Under the pieces are notes generated by a model that saw nothing but the letters and a program-made list of their open reading frames with translations, was not told the origin of the DNA and did no database searches. From positions 30,001 to 94,000 of the forward strand of contig JAQFVV010013308.1 in the NCBI GenBank assembly GCA_028023455.1: a stretch of DNA of 64,000 nucleotides, in the 5' to 3' direction. The position numbers and the translations under genes are program-made. The number at the start of each line of letters is the position of its first letter. Positions within the stretch are counted from its first letter, which is position 1. This document shows positions 11,871 through 25,339 of this stretch, piece after piece. This DNA comes from Epiperipatus broadwayi. Its lineage: Eukaryota; Onychophora; Udeonychophora; Euonychophora; Peripatidae.

Positions 11871-13625
11871 CACAAAAGACAAAATGGTGATATTCACTCT
11901 TTTAAAGACTCATGTTGTGTGTACATTAAGCTGTGAAAGTATTGTATGTATAAATACCTTATTAAACTAAACATCTGTTCATGTTTAAAAACTTAGATGA
12001 GAAAAGTGAAGCTATAAAAAGAGCTGTTTCTGCCTTTAAGAAACAAACTATTTATTTCCGTCAAATAATTGGAACCCAAAATAAAGCCACCGAATGTAGT
12101 TATACAATTGCTCATTGTGTGGCTTCGAAAGGCAAACCTTTCACAGATGGACAATTCATCAAAGAAACGTTTTCTAAAAGTGCTGAAATCTTATTCAATG
12201 ATATACCAAATAAACAAATGATACTGTTTCAAATTCGAGAAATCCAAGTTTCTGCTAGGTCAACTTAAAGAAGAATAACTGACATGGCCAAAGATATAAC
12301 AACAAAACAGAAAACCAGTTTACAACAAGCTGTTGCATTCAGTGTTGCTGTTGATGAAAGCATTGATGTAAGTGATGTGGCGCATCTAGCAATAGTTGCA
12401 CGATATTGTGACAACAATCATATTTATGGAAGAATTGTGTTGCTTGGTTGCTCTTACTGGTACTACAAAGGGGACATTTTCACTACATTTTTCAATTATT
12501 TTGAAAATCAGAAAATTAACATATATAAAATATTTGGTGTTACTACTGACACCAGCTGTGCAATGATCAGAAAAGAAAAGGGATTTGTTAATCTTCTTGA
12601 AAATCATATTAAACATCGAACATTGAGTTTCCATTGCATTATACACCAAGAAAATTTAATTGCAAAATCACACACTGCCATTAAAATAGTTAATTTCATA
12701 GATTCTTGCTCTTCATTAACACATAGGCAATTTAAATCTCTTTTACAAAAAATGAATAGTGCATATATGGATCTTCCTCTATAAGGCAATGTTTGTTGGA
12801 TTAATTGAGGTAATGTCTTGAACAGGTTTGTATCATGTCTGAAAGAAATCAAGATGTTTCTTGATGATTAAAGAACATTATCTGGAAATAAATGATGAAG
12901 TCTGGTTATGCAAATTGATGTTTCTGACTGATATAATTCAACACCTGGATGAATTAAACTTGCATTTGCAAAGGAAGAATCAAACAGTACTTTTGAATAT
13001 TGGAAAAGATTTGCATCAAAATTAGACATATTTTGGTATGATATTACCACTAACACCTACAAGTACTTTCCAAATGTAAAGACCCATTCAAATCAATTTA
13101 ACATTAACAAAGTTGAACTTCAAAAATACATTGAAGCTCTCAGAGAAGAATTTTCCAAACAATGTGAAGACTTCCAAATACACACACCCATATTTTCTTT
13201 CCTTATCAAACCTGACTTAATTGATTTAAAGATAACTCCATTTGATTTATCTCTTTTTGAGTGAATGGATATTGATAATTTTGAAATGGAATTAATCCAA
13301 TTATTGTCATCAGAATTGTGGAAAACTAAATTTGTAGAATTGCAGAAAACTCTTTAAGGAAACTGTCTAGAAAAGTTGGTTGTCATTCTCAATTGTTGGA
13401 TATCATTACATGAAAGATTTAATTCTTTGAAAAAACTGTTTGTGCTCTGCTTTCAGCATTTGGTTCAACTTACTTATGTGAACAAATTTTCTCACATATA
13501 AAAAATATTTTGAGTTCACAAAGAAGTTATCTAACACCTGAACATTCAAAAGCATGTGTGAAGTTAAAAATGACCAATTACATACCTGACATTGAGCAAT
13601 TGAGCAAAGAGATACAAGGGTAAGG
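11870..13625 (+). pseudogene. hAT-superfamily transposase relic, GTF2IRD2/ZBED/FAM200-like
   Basis: Consecutive frames 11981-12268, 12284-12784 and later fragments to 13625 form one broken transposase. Readable order: a 'GKPFTDGQFIKE' segment typical of the N-terminal part; 'FSVAVDESIDVSD' carrying the first catalytic Asp; 'GVTTDTSCAMI' at the position of the second catalytic Asp motif (usually TDGAPAM, here altered); 'SFHCIIHQENL', a well-kept hAT motif; and a C-terminal dimerisation region 'FGSTYLCEQIFSHIKN' followed by 'LTPEHSKACVKLKMTNYIPDI'. A possible N-terminus lies near 11871 (MSHKRQNG), but the zinc-finger part is not intact. At least five stops or frameshifts make it non-functional. 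Proteins of this type are often annotated as GTF2I-repeat protein 2-like or ZBED5-like. Confidence 0.85.
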
Positions 13626-14456
13626 GTCACATTAATTTATTTTAATAATAAAAAAAGGCTAATCATATTAGAATTTATGATATTTTTTCTTATTTAAATT
13701 ATATATTTTGTATAGGTAAAAAGTTGTAATTTATAATTTGTAATATAATTTTTAATAAGCATGTTAAAAATTACAAATTTTTAAAAAAAGGTACTTTTCA
13801 CATGATTCTAAGTATTTTAAAATATTGAATGACCAATATTATAAGATCCAGTTATAATAGACTTCAAAAGTATATACTAGTCAAGCCTTGATGGTCGAGA
13901 GGTCAGCGGCAGCAGCTTTACAAGCAGTTGTCTCGGGATAGCGGGTTCGCTTCCCGGCTGATGCTATGACACATGAGAAAAAAAAAGTATATATTATGTA
14001 GCAGTGTATATTATATACTATTATAATATATATAACTTTGAAGCCCATTATAACTGAACCAATTTTGATAATATAATAAAATTGGTAAAATCATGTCGGC
14101 ACACAGAATAACATTGTATATATTTTGTATAGGTAGAAAGTTGTAATTTATAATTTGTGATATAATTGTTAAAAATTACAAATTTAACAAAAGGTACTTT
14201 CCACATATGATTCTTTGTATTTTAAAATATTGAATGTCCAATAATATAGAATCCAGTTACAATGGACTTCAAAAGTATATATTATATAGTAGTATATATT
14301 ATAGACTATAATATTATATATAACTTTGAAGCCCATTATAACTGAACCAATTTTGATAGTATATAATAGAATGATTGGTAAAAATCATGTTGGCATGTGG
14401 ACTAACATTGTAACCCCAAGTTTAGCACAACCCTACTAAAAGTTTGAGGACCCCTG
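13626..14456 (+). mobile_element. hAT 3' noncoding tail with terminal inverted repeat
   Basis: The tail contains two tandem copies of a roughly 300-bp unit: 13707-14110 and 14118-14400 share 'tattttgtataggta', 'gttgtaatttataattt' and 'gaagcccattataactga'. The first copy is interrupted by the SINE at 13877. The right edge 14437-14456 reads, inverted, CAGGGGTCCTCAAACTTTT, a typical hAT end. No matching left end was found near 11 kb, so the left side is lost or diverged. Confidence 0.65.
13877..13982 (+). mobile_element. Short tRNA-derived SINE with target-site duplication
   Basis: A 106-bp insertion has an internal Pol III promoter: A box TGGTCGAGAGG at 13892-13902 (full match to TRGYNNANNGG) and B box GGTTCGCTTCC at 13944-13954 (one mismatch to GGTTCGANTCC), in a GC-rich arm that can pair as a T stem. 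It ends in a short A run. It is flanked by the direct repeat AAAAGTATATA (13866-13876 and 13983-13993). The related tandem unit at about 14265-14285 shows the uninterrupted target. It could be a tRNA retropseudogene instead of a SINE family member. Confidence 0.75.
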
Positions 14457-15150
14457 ATTTAGCTATTTGTCACAAAACCTTTAAGGGGCCAGTATGTTTA
14501 GATCACAAGTCACAACCTAAAATGTAATAGTGGGCTTTGTACCTGATTTATCTGCCATTATAGAAATTTGTAAGCATTTCAAAATGTTATTGCAATTTAT
14601 GGCTTCACTTTCATGCGCAGTTTAAATCATTTCAAATATTCCAGTATCAGTTTTATTCAATTTAAAGCAAAATATATACTTTTATCATGAGTTAAAGTAA
14701 AAAACACATCTCATTTCATGTCAAAACTTTTGATTCAGACAGTGTTTGTAGTGAATAGTAAACCTACATCCCCACATGAAACATGCATTGGTTTAGAAAA
14801 CTTAAGACAGCTTGGGAAAAAATCAGTCATCTTTTTATGAAACACACCTTTTACATATAGACATTTGGTGTAGAAAATGTATTTGGGTAATTAATAGGAA
14901 TGGTAAATTTACTTTTTATATATTAAAAGCCTAAACATCAATCCTAGGAATTGGAAATACATGTGTAGGTGCATGAGAGTGTCAAATAAACAAAGGCTTG
15001 AGTTTGTATAATTTATGGAATGAACATTTTTTTTAATAAATCTAGCATGTGTTCAATGCATAGCTTAATTAAATTTGCAGTAATCCCCATTGTAATGTTT
15101 CTAGAAATAAGTCTATATATCAAAATTTCAAGACAATAGATAATCAAAGA
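14457..15150. other. Noncoding spacer
   Basis: No gene or repeat edge recognised. Confidence 0.5.
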
Positions 15151-15152
15151 TT

Positions 15153-15345
15153 TAAACAAGGCAAAACTCTCCATACAGTAGTGCCACCCTGTGCCAACTA
15201 AAGTAATCAATAGCTGCTCCATACAATAGTAACCACCCTGTTCCAACCAGAGTAATCAATGGATTCTGGCATCCATTTATTACTCTGGTTGGCACTAGGT
15301 AGCACTATTGTATGGAGAGTTTTGACTTGTTTAATAACAATTATG
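15153..15345. repeat. F3-related short inverted repeat
   Basis: The left edge 'caaggcaaaactctccat' and right edge 'atggagagttttgactt' are inverted, and the inner 'ccaaccagagtaatcaat' pairs with 'attactctggttggc'. The ends match those of the F3 element at 673-1406. The left arm also contains a short direct repeat of the 'accctgt-ccaac-aagtaatcaat' motif. Confidence 0.6.
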
Positions 15346-15857
15346 TGCTAGTATAAGAGATAGTGATCATGTAATCAAAGATTTATTGTTCAGGAGGTCA
15401 TAAGAAGTGAAAGATCCATGGATTTCGATGTCAGTCTCTTACCCTACCAGTACTAACTTATAATAATATATTTTCTTTACTTAATATTATATAATTATTT
15501 ATTTTTATTATCGTCTATTTAAATTATTTTCTATCTTTAGATATTATATCCCTCAAATAAACACTTCGATGCAGATATAAGCACTCAGTAATTAGAAATC
15601 GATATATTTTTCTTTATATCACAAAAATGAGAAAACGTCTTACTTAAAACAAAATTTAAACAACCCTTATGTCTCAGTGACATAATAGGCATTTTGAGAG
15701 TGACAAAATTATTAACTTAAAAAATGAAACTGAAAAAACAAAAATCCCTCAAAGGAAAATGTACTACTAGGAAAAGAAATTACTCAGTATATACTGTAAC
15801 CAAGAGAAAGACAAATTGACAAGCCAATCGCAAATTATAACAGTAACTTGAGGTTAA
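15346..15857. other. Noncoding spacer
   Basis: Nothing recognised. The segment near 15385-15410 resembles 23505-23545, so it may be part of an unclassified repeat. Confidence 0.4.
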
Positions 15858-15947
<90 letters not shown>

Positions 15948-15998
15948 CAGTAGTAGTAGTAGTAGTAGCAGTAATAATAATAATAATAATAATAAGAA

Positions 15999-16029
<31 letters not shown>

Positions 16030-16276
16030 AAGAAGAAGAAGAAGAAGAAGAAGAAGAAGAAGAAGAAGAAGAAGAAGAAGAAGAAGAAGAAGAAGAAGAA
16101 GAAGAAGAAGAAGAAGAAGAAGAAGAAGAAGAAGAAGAAGAAGAAGAAGAAGAAGAAGAAGAAGAAGAAGAAGAAGAAGAAGAAGAAGAAGAAGAAGAAG
16201 AAGAAGAAGAAGAAGAAGAAGAAGAAGAAGAAGAAGAAGAAGAAGAAGAAGACAACAACAACAACAACAACAACAA
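15858..16276. repeat. Compound trinucleotide microsatellite AGT-ATA-AGA-ACA
   Basis: Four trinucleotide blocks follow one another: (AGT)n to about 15971, (ATA)n to about 15993, (AGA)n about 16000-16251 and (ACA)n to about 16276. Each block differs from the next by a single base per unit. All long reading frames here are low-complexity artefacts. Confidence 0.95.
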
Positions 16277-16284
16277 CCACAACT

Positions 16285-16393
16285 ACTTTCCACTCTTTTT
16301 ACACTTTAAAGCAAAATATATTTATTAATTTTACAGTATGTTAAAAAAACAAATATAAAAAAGGAAAGAGGAAGATAAACTATTAATTAATTA

Positions 16394-16453
<60 letters not shown>

Positions 16454-16613
16454 AAGAAGAAGAAGAAAAAGAAGAAGAAGAAGAAGAACCACTTTCCACT
16501 CTTTTTACACTTTAAAACAAAATATATTTATTAATTTTACAGTATGTTAAAAAAACAAAAATAAAGGAGGAAAGAGGAAGATAAACTATTAATTAATAAT
16601 AATAATAATAATA

Positions 16614-16682
<69 letters not shown>

Positions 16683-16770
16683 AAGAAGAAGAAGAAGAAG
16701 AAGAAGAAGAAGAAGAAGAAGAAGAAGAAGAAGAAGAAGAAGAAGAAGAAGAAGAAAAAAAAAAAGAAGA
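16285..16770. repeat. Tandem duplication of a unit carrying ATA/AGA microsatellites
   Basis: A unit starting 'actttccactctttttaca' occurs at 16285 and again at 16491. Each copy has about 110 bp of near-identical unique sequence, then (ATA)n and (AGA)n. The spacing is 206 bp. The second microsatellite (to about 16756) is much longer than the first, so the arrays expanded independently after duplication. Confidence 0.9.
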
Positions 16771-16830
16771 AGTAAATAAGCATTTATTTTTTATATGATG
16801 CTATGTGTAAAAAATAAATGCTTATTTACT
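16771..16830. repeat. Palindromic hairpin
   Basis: 'agtaaataagcatttatt' is followed after a short loop by its inverse 'aataaatgcttatttact'. It directly adjoins the AGA microsatellite. A minimal MITE-like palindrome is possible. Confidence 0.6.
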
Positions 16831-16954
16831 TATAATTAAGTTTCAGTTAGAGTGATGTTTAGTAAATTCTAGACAATTTCACTGACGTCATTCATTCAAA
16901 ACATCGTAGATAGTAATTTAAAGTGAGAATTCTACTCTCATGCTTTACTCAACA

Positions 16955-18317
<1,363 letters not shown>

Positions 18318-20640
18318 TTAAAAAAATACAACATGATCTCTTAATTTGGATTAAGTTAAATACAAATCCAGGATGACATTCAGATATCATGAATGGGTAA
18401 GAAATTTTATAGCTATTTTAAATATCATAGAATAAATCTACCTAAATACCTTCCAGATTTGAGTTAAGTCCTCTATTAATTTTAAATTTATCATAGAATA
18501 ATAAATATGGTCCTTCATATTTATGAAACAATTTTAGAATAAAAAAGCACAATGACCTTTTAATAAATAAACTAATTAGTTGAAGTGATCTCAAATAATA
18601 ATATGCAATTATAATTTTTTAAAAGCAAAATACATTTTTCTTAGATGTAATTTTCATACTCAAATATAATTTTATAAAGTGACTCTTATCGGTTTCAATG
18701 TTCATGTACTCTTATGACAAAACAATTAAAATAATTTATGATACCCTTATAATTATTTACATTTCTGGTTAATGAATAGATGATGTAGATAAATGACTAT
18801 AAGAAATTTCTTACTAAAAAAAACAAATATTTATTTTATAGCAAAGAAATACAAATAATAATAAGTCATAAATATCAGGTTTTTTAATCCACAAAGCCAA
18901 TAGCTTCTACAAAGATTGCTTTTTTTTAAGACTATGTTAGAAAGTTAAATTTTAACTGATTTTATAAAAAAAAAAAATAGATTTGGTTAAGCAAAAATAA
19001 TCTATTGGTCAAAATAAACTTTCTGTTAATCAAGATTCCAATAAGTTCTAACATATTAAATCATTCATACAATGGTAATATCCTATTCATGAGTAGGATC
19101 CCTTTTATGAATATTTAACCTTACTTAAAATACAAGCATACCAATCCAGTGATGAACGAATGATAAGAGAGATTATATTATCTATTTATGCCTAAAATAC
19201 AATTTAAAATTTTAAATTATTTATCATATTTATGTCCTAACTCAACAATGCTTGAATATAGGACCTACATATCAACAATATGTTATTCACATCTAAATAA
19301 ACAAAGAATGCTAAAAGAGATAAGGATAGCTTTCCTTAATACCTGGATAAAAACAATTATGATTGCCAGGGAAAGTCATGATATAATATTACTTGTGCTT
19401 TTCAAAATACATTTCAACAAGAAACAAGATTACTAAAAAAAGATGAGGAAACATATATGGCATAACTCAAAATAAGTGTGTCTACTTTTGAGAGCAATAT
19501 GAAAATGATCTAGGACTTTATCACTAATCAATCAATAATGAGAATGCACATAAGACTAAATAGGGTTTAATTAAACTAGAGAGTGCCTAAACTACATTAT
19601 TCAAAATATGTATGGTAGTGGGATAAAAATATGAGAGACTAATGTTACTATTGCTTTTGAAATAAACTAGTTTACAATACTGAAAAATAAGTATTCTTAA
19701 AGAAAGGGAAATACTAAAGCTTCAATCTCTAAGCAAAATCCTGTAACCAATGGATGTGAAAGATATTTTGTCATAGATTCAAATACAATCTTTCAAATGT
19801 ATTTTGTTTATTTTCACGACCTCAATAGCGTGAAAATAGTTTATATCATATGTATAATGAATTTCGGAACGCTCCTAGAAATATATATGTTAGTCACCAT
19901 GTCTCTGAACCGTAAATCAAAGCGTTAATAGCAATATTATGTAATTCTTTAAAAAATTTGATTGGCATCTTAATATGGGACCCACCAAAGATGTGTGCTT
20001 ATTTATATATATTATTTAGCTAATAAAGAGTATATGAGAAATAATAGCGTGAATGACACTATGTAATCATCTACCGCTTGCTCATTCACGCACATACTAA
20101 TTTTTGCAATTACTTTATAAATGTCATTATATTAAATTATATTTTTATTGTCTAACTTATTTGAGTAGTTCGAATTCCTCTTTTCTCCTCTTCCAAACAT
20201 ACAGCCATGCTTATATATATTTTAGTTTAGTCATAGTAATAGATGTCTCATTGTCTTCTCACGCTTTGCTAGTGGACGGATTAGAATTAATTCTCATGTG
20301 CCATCACTATTATGTTATTCATTCGGTGTTAGATCTGGGGCTTAGAGAGTGGGTTCGAATTCAGGCTGGTCCTTGATCTAAATCTCAGGCTTGATTGGGT
20401 TTGAAGTACATTTTGTGAGTTCCACCTCATGTTAGATGGATAAACATGTTTTGACCGATACAGTAAATCTGCCTCTTAATTAAAACATTACAAAATTTAA
20501 CATTTATTTCACTAAAAATTCCATGAATTAATAGGTATCAACAAAGATATATCTTTAAAAAATGGTTGTGGAATTTTAAACTATTTAATATTTTTATAAC
20601 GCGCATAAGCACAAAAATAAAATATTCATCAACAGCCATT
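18318..20640. other. Noncoding spacer
   Basis: AT-rich without recognisable coding. Frames at 19188-19436 and 20104-20376 have no motif. A B-box-like GGTTCGAATTC near 20352 lacks a convincing A box. A perfect 10-bp hairpin lies at 20047-20091. Confidence 0.5.
20047..20091. repeat. Perfect 10-bp inverted repeat
   Basis: GCGTGAATGA at 20047-20056 pairs exactly with TCATTCACGC at 20082-20091 across a 25-base loop. It is GC-richer than its surroundings. No role can be assigned. Confidence 0.6.
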
Positions 20641-20687
20641 AATAAATGAAGATAGCTATTCCAATTTCAAAAAAAGATGAAAACCCA

Positions 20688-20783
20688 CTATTACTACTAC
20701 TACTGCTACTGCTGCTTTTGCTACTGCTACTATTATTATTATTGTTGTTATTATTATTACTACTACTACTACTATTACTACCA

Positions 20784-20824
<41 letters not shown>

Positions 20825-20826
20825 TT
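20688..20826. repeat. Degenerate CTA/CTG/TTA microsatellite
   Basis: Mixed (CTA)n, (CTG)n and (TTA)n trinucleotides, ending in pure (TTA)n. The frames on both strands are low complexity. Confidence 0.95.
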
Positions 20827-21138
20827 ACTGTGACTATACAAACAAATCTGTAAACAACAATGTTCATTACTCAGTTTGATATTTTGATGTCGTTTTTTAA
20901 ATTTCTTCTATAGCAATTTTTTCTTTCAGTAAATCTATCACAGTGTGCCTAATTATACTTTTCCAATGTCTCCTAAATTGGACACTTTTATAATGTCTTA
21001 GACTTATTTGTTGTACCATATATAGATCTGCCTTTACCACAAAATCATGCATAAATGCATCATAAAATACTTTTTAGAAAGTCTGTTAATATTTATTTAA
21101 TATATCCAATTCAATGAAAATTTGCTATTGTAAATAAC

Positions 21139-21711
21139 AGATTATTAATACAGATGGAAACATAATGGATGAAATTAATCATACAATTAAAGTTGTTGGA
21201 GTGCTTTTGGTAGAAATAACTTGATACTAAAAGGAAATATGCATATGTGTTTGAAAAGAATGTTTTTTAATAAATGTGTTTTACCAGTTTTTACTTATGG
21301 ATTTGAGACTTGGACACTTAATAGAAGAGCAATACAGAGACTTCAGACAACTCAAAGAAGTGTGGAGAGATGCATGTTGGGAGTAACAAGAAGAGATCAA
21401 AAACGCAATATATGGGTAAGAGAACAAACAGGTGTTATTGATGTCATTGAAAAAATTAAAAGACTGAAGTGAAGTTGGGCTGCTAAAAGAGCTGATAATA
21501 GATGGACAATTGAAATCTTAAACTGGATTCCAAGAGATTGTAAAAGACCCATAAAGAGACCACATGTGAGATGGATGGATGATATAAGAAAGTGTGTTGG
21601 GATGATGTGGAGAAGAGAAACTAAAGATCAGAGAAGATGGATTGAGCTTGGAGAGACCTTCATCTTGCAGTGTATTGATAATGGTTGATGATAATGATGA
21701 TGATGATAGTA
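21139..21711 (+). pseudogene. RTE 3' fragment b, truncated
   Basis: This aligns by eye with 10738-11300 of the RTE element: 'FNKCVLPVFTYGFETWTLNRRAIQRL', then 'VTRRDQKRNIWVREQTGV' and the Arg-rich tail. At the position of the TGA stop in the longer copy this one has a sense codon (Gln), so that stop is specific to the longer copy. It has its own frameshift near 21190 and stop near 21470. It ends in (GAT)n at 21690-21711, the RTE-type tail. The 5' truncation is typical of target-primed reverse transcription. Confidence 0.85.
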
Positions 21712-21860
21712 TTTTATATTTAGAATTTTTCAGATTATCCTTAAATGCAATTTTTTAAATGTCTATATCTTACATCAATAAAAAAAAATCTAAGTCTTAA
21801 TTATATATAATAAATTATGTAAAGTAATAGCTACATATATGAATTAATATTTTTTCTATC

Positions 21861-22235
21861 TCCAAAACTTTTTACAGCAGTTTTGCAAGAAGTATTTTAT
21901 GGATTGAAATGGAAAGCTAAGGGAATAAAAGTAAATTGAGATTAAGCCATCTATATTTTGCAAATAATTCTTCAGAGCTTCGAAAAATATTCCAAGAGTT
22001 ATCATATGAAAGTCAGAAAGTAGAACTAAATGTCAAAAAGCCTGAAGTAATGTCAATGGAGCTTGTCAAAAGATTTAAAAGACCTAGAAAGAGACCGTGT
22101 GTGAGATGGATGGATAAAATAAGGTATTACTGGAGTGATGTGGAGAAGACAGGCTAGAGATCAGAGAAACTGAATTGAACATGGAAAGGCCTTTATTTTA
22201 TAATGGATTGATATTGTTTGAAAATAATGATGATA
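21861..22235 (+). pseudogene. RTE 3' fragment c, internally deleted
   Basis: It starts in the RT domain ('ctccaaaactttttacagc', matching 10436), then jumps near 22055 from the post-FADD region directly to the C-terminal 'RPRKRPCVRWMDK' segment, so several hundred bases are missing. It ends in a GAT-type tail near 22225. Confidence 0.75.
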
Positions 22236-22257
22236 TTGTGCATATAATTAAATAATA

Positions 22258-22850
22258 ATGAGTTAGAATAAGTTAACAACGAATAACTTGGTCAGATTAT
22301 TACTATAGATGGAAACCTAATGGATGAAATTAATTATAGAATTAAACTTGGTTGGAGTGTTTTTGGTAGAAATAATATTAAAAGGAAATATGCCTATGGG
22401 TTTGAAAAGGAAGGTTTTTAATAAATGTCTTTTATCATTTCTTACTTACGTATCTGAGACTAAGCCACTTAACAGAATAGCAATAAAAAGACTTCAGACA
22501 ACTTAATGAAGTACGTAAAAATGCATGTTAGGAATAACAAAGAGATTGAAAATGAAATATATGGTGAGAGAACAAACAGGCACTACTGATATCATTGAAA
22601 GAATTAATTGAAGTGGAATTGGAATAGATATATTGCTAGAAGAGAGAATAATAGATAGTTAGTTGAAATCTTAAACTGGATTTGCAGAAATTGTGAAGAC
22701 CTAGAAAGAGACCACATGTGCAATGGATGAATGAAATAAGGAGAGGTGTTGGGATGATGTGGAAAAGAGAGCTACAGATTGGAAAAGATGGATTGAATTT
22801 AGAGAGATCATCCTACAGCAGCTCGATAATGGTCGAAAATGATGATGCTG
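22258..22850 (+). pseudogene. RTE 3' fragment d, truncated
   Basis: It starts at the equivalent of about 10705 ('gaataagttaacaac-aa') and continues to the end of the element ('atgtgcaatggatgaatga'), with many stops. The tail 'aaaatgatgatgctgat' ends it. Confidence 0.75.
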
Positions 22851-23254
22851 ATAAATATATCAATTTCTTTTTTGCACTTTTTAAAATCAAAGTTGAACCT
22901 GCAACCTCTCAGCTGAAATATGTTTAATCTATATAGCAGATAAAATAGTTATTTGATAATGATAGAAGATTCAGTTAAAAATAAATAAAATTACTTTCAA
23001 AAAGTGAAAAAATAGTAATATATTATAATAACATTTCTATTAGTCTCAGTAGTTGTTTTACTAAGATTAAATATCTTGTCGTTTAACTTGTTAAAATGAA
23101 GCAACATATTGGGTGGAATCTATGCTGCCCTTTGCCTTATAAGTTTGTCTTTGTCTTTCTATTTATAAAACTACTAAGATATTTAAATTGGTTCACATTT
23201 TCAAGGTGAATGAAATAAAATATTTAAATAAACAATTGTTGACAACTATTGGAT

Positions 23255-23450
23255 ATTTAAAATCTTAAACTGGATTCCAGAAGATGTAAAAGACCTAGAA
23301 AGAGACCATGTGTGAGATGGATGGATGAAATAAGGAGGTGTACTGGGATGATGTGGAGAAGAGGAGCTAGAATCAGAGAAACTGAATTGAACACGGAAAA
23401 ACCTTTATTTTACAATGGATTGATAATGTTTGAAAATGATGATGATGATT
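23255..23450 (+). pseudogene. RTE 3' fragment e, last 200 bp
   Basis: Only the C-terminal part remains ('cttaaactggattccag' to the Arg-rich 'RPRKRPCVRWMDE' segment), with a (GAT)n tail at 23432-23450. It is closer to fragment c than to the long copy in its last 100 bases ('agagaaactgaattgaaca'). Confidence 0.75.
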
Positions 23451-25339
23451 CTATGTAGACAATTAAAAAACTATTGAACCAATTACTTTTAAATAAATAA
23501 ATAATCAAATGGTTTATTGCTCAGAAGTTCATAAGAAGTCTGAGTACCAAAAGTGCCAGATGTCCTATGTGAGAACTTATGCAAATTCAGCTGTGTAATT
23601 AAATTAAACATAAAAATGAATCACTATGATATCATTAAAAAATTGCATAAACAATCATTAAAACTTTATTTCCAGATCATTCGATCTCATAAAAAATAAT
23701 CCAATTATTCAATTCTACGAATTTCAAAAACAGTCTAGAAAAAGGTATTTTCTCAGTTGATAAAACAATTTTTAAAGACAAATAGAAAATATTAACTTGT
23801 TACCTTTTGATTTACAAGTGTCAAACTTATTCCATCCATATCTTTGACATCATACACTTTAGATAAATACAGTAATGATTATGACTAATCGTTTACTAAA
23901 CTAGAAATTGTCTCTAACACAGATATAAACTTTAAACCTCAGTTATAAATTAATATATCTGATTAGGCGGTCATTTGTGTTTTATTGTATCTTTATTTAC
24001 ACGTGATTTTAAAAGAATGTATGAATGTGTTGACATTGTTTAATATATGGTATTTATAAAAATATTAACTTTGTATCAGTTTTTATTACAAACATTTCAA
24101 AGGCATTCTAAATAAGTACCATATTGACTGCTTTCAATATGAAGATATGATTGATTATAAGGGGAATTCATTTAGGCATAATATTGGAAGTTTGCTACAG
24201 AAATTAAGATAGAACTGCAAAATAACAAATAAACAGAATAAGGCGCTATAGGTGAACATATTTCTGGTTTACAGATTGGTTGTATAGTCATCCCAAAACT
24301 TCTCTCTCACATTATTATTTCCCCACTACCATTACTATTGCTACTACTAATATTATTACTACAAGGATCATATTTAAAACAGACAAAACTCACTATATAT
24401 ATATTGCCACACACAGCAAGCATAAGAGGGGGTGGTCATGTGATGTTTAAAGGATCATATTTATGAATGCTTGTTGTTATTGATAATTGCAATATTAAAA
24501 TTTTAATTTTAACACATTTATACTGTATACTACTTCTGTTTGTTTCATTATAAATGATTTGTATATTTTAAATTGTAAAATGAATATTACCTATTGAGAT
24601 ATTTTTCTTCTTTTACTTTTAAATATAAAATGAACTGTTTGCATTTAAATTATTTCTTTAGGTTATAAACATCAACTAGTTAATCTTTATTTGTTCATGC
24701 CTATATTTTCATCAAAATACCTTTTAGCATTATTGGATATACGTATTGCAATTGGAAATTTGTTTACTTCTTTTTTTTTTAATAAATAAGATAAGTTGAA
24801 AATTAAAATTTCTTTATAGAATAAAATAAAATGCTTATTAATACATATATTTTTTATAACGTTTATATTATAGTATATTTTGAGTGGGGTATACATGATA
24901 ATACAAATAAGTAATCAATATAGCGTTTCAAATTATATGCAAATACTGAAACAATCAACTTCAAAACGCTGTAATAGAACATTTCGTGCTGGGATGCAAG
25001 GCACGCAAGATGCCCGGCCAACACAATCATTAAAGGACCGACAAATTTGTAGGAACGTAAAGATAAAATTATTTTACTGTTTAATTTATCTTAACGCCTT
25101 GATCAAACAATCGGGATATTTTGATAAGTTTCTGACGATGGTAACATATATTATCAATAAAATAATTTATTAAACATTAATAAGAAGTCTGATGTCATTA
25201 CTGTTTTGTTTATTGCAAAACAATATGACGTCATGATTGTTTTACTACGGTAAGAACACAAAGTATATAGCACAATATACATCAGCTTTCTTGAAGTTTT
25301 GAATGAGAAAAAAAGTTAAATTTTCTTACAAAAGGTTGT
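23451..25339. other. Noncoding spacer with a possible F3 fragment
   Basis: No supported gene. At 24363-24464 an F3-like piece ('aaacagacaaaactcacta') is flanked by the direct repeat AAGGATCATATTTA, which may be its target duplication. A 97-residue plus frame at 24880-25173 is slightly GC-richer in its middle ('RTFRAGMQGTQDARP') but matches nothing I know. Confidence 0.4.

Noticed and set aside
13877-13982. Functional tRNA gene
   Set aside because: Has A and B boxes, but no clean acceptor stem, a poly-A tail and a target-site duplication, so it is a retrotransposed SINE or pseudogene.
14437-14456. Complete hAT element with both ends
   Set aside because: Only the right terminal repeat was found; the left one could not be located near 11-12 kb.
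15780-16309. Long frames of poly-Phe, poly-Leu, poly-Ser, poly-Val/Arg
   Set aside because: Pure translation of trinucleotide microsatellites in several frames at once; no gene.
24880-25173. 97-residue frame as a host gene
   Set aside because: No recognisable domain, and the Asn/Ile-rich end is typical of AT-rich noncoding DNA. Only its slightly higher GC middle is noteworthy.
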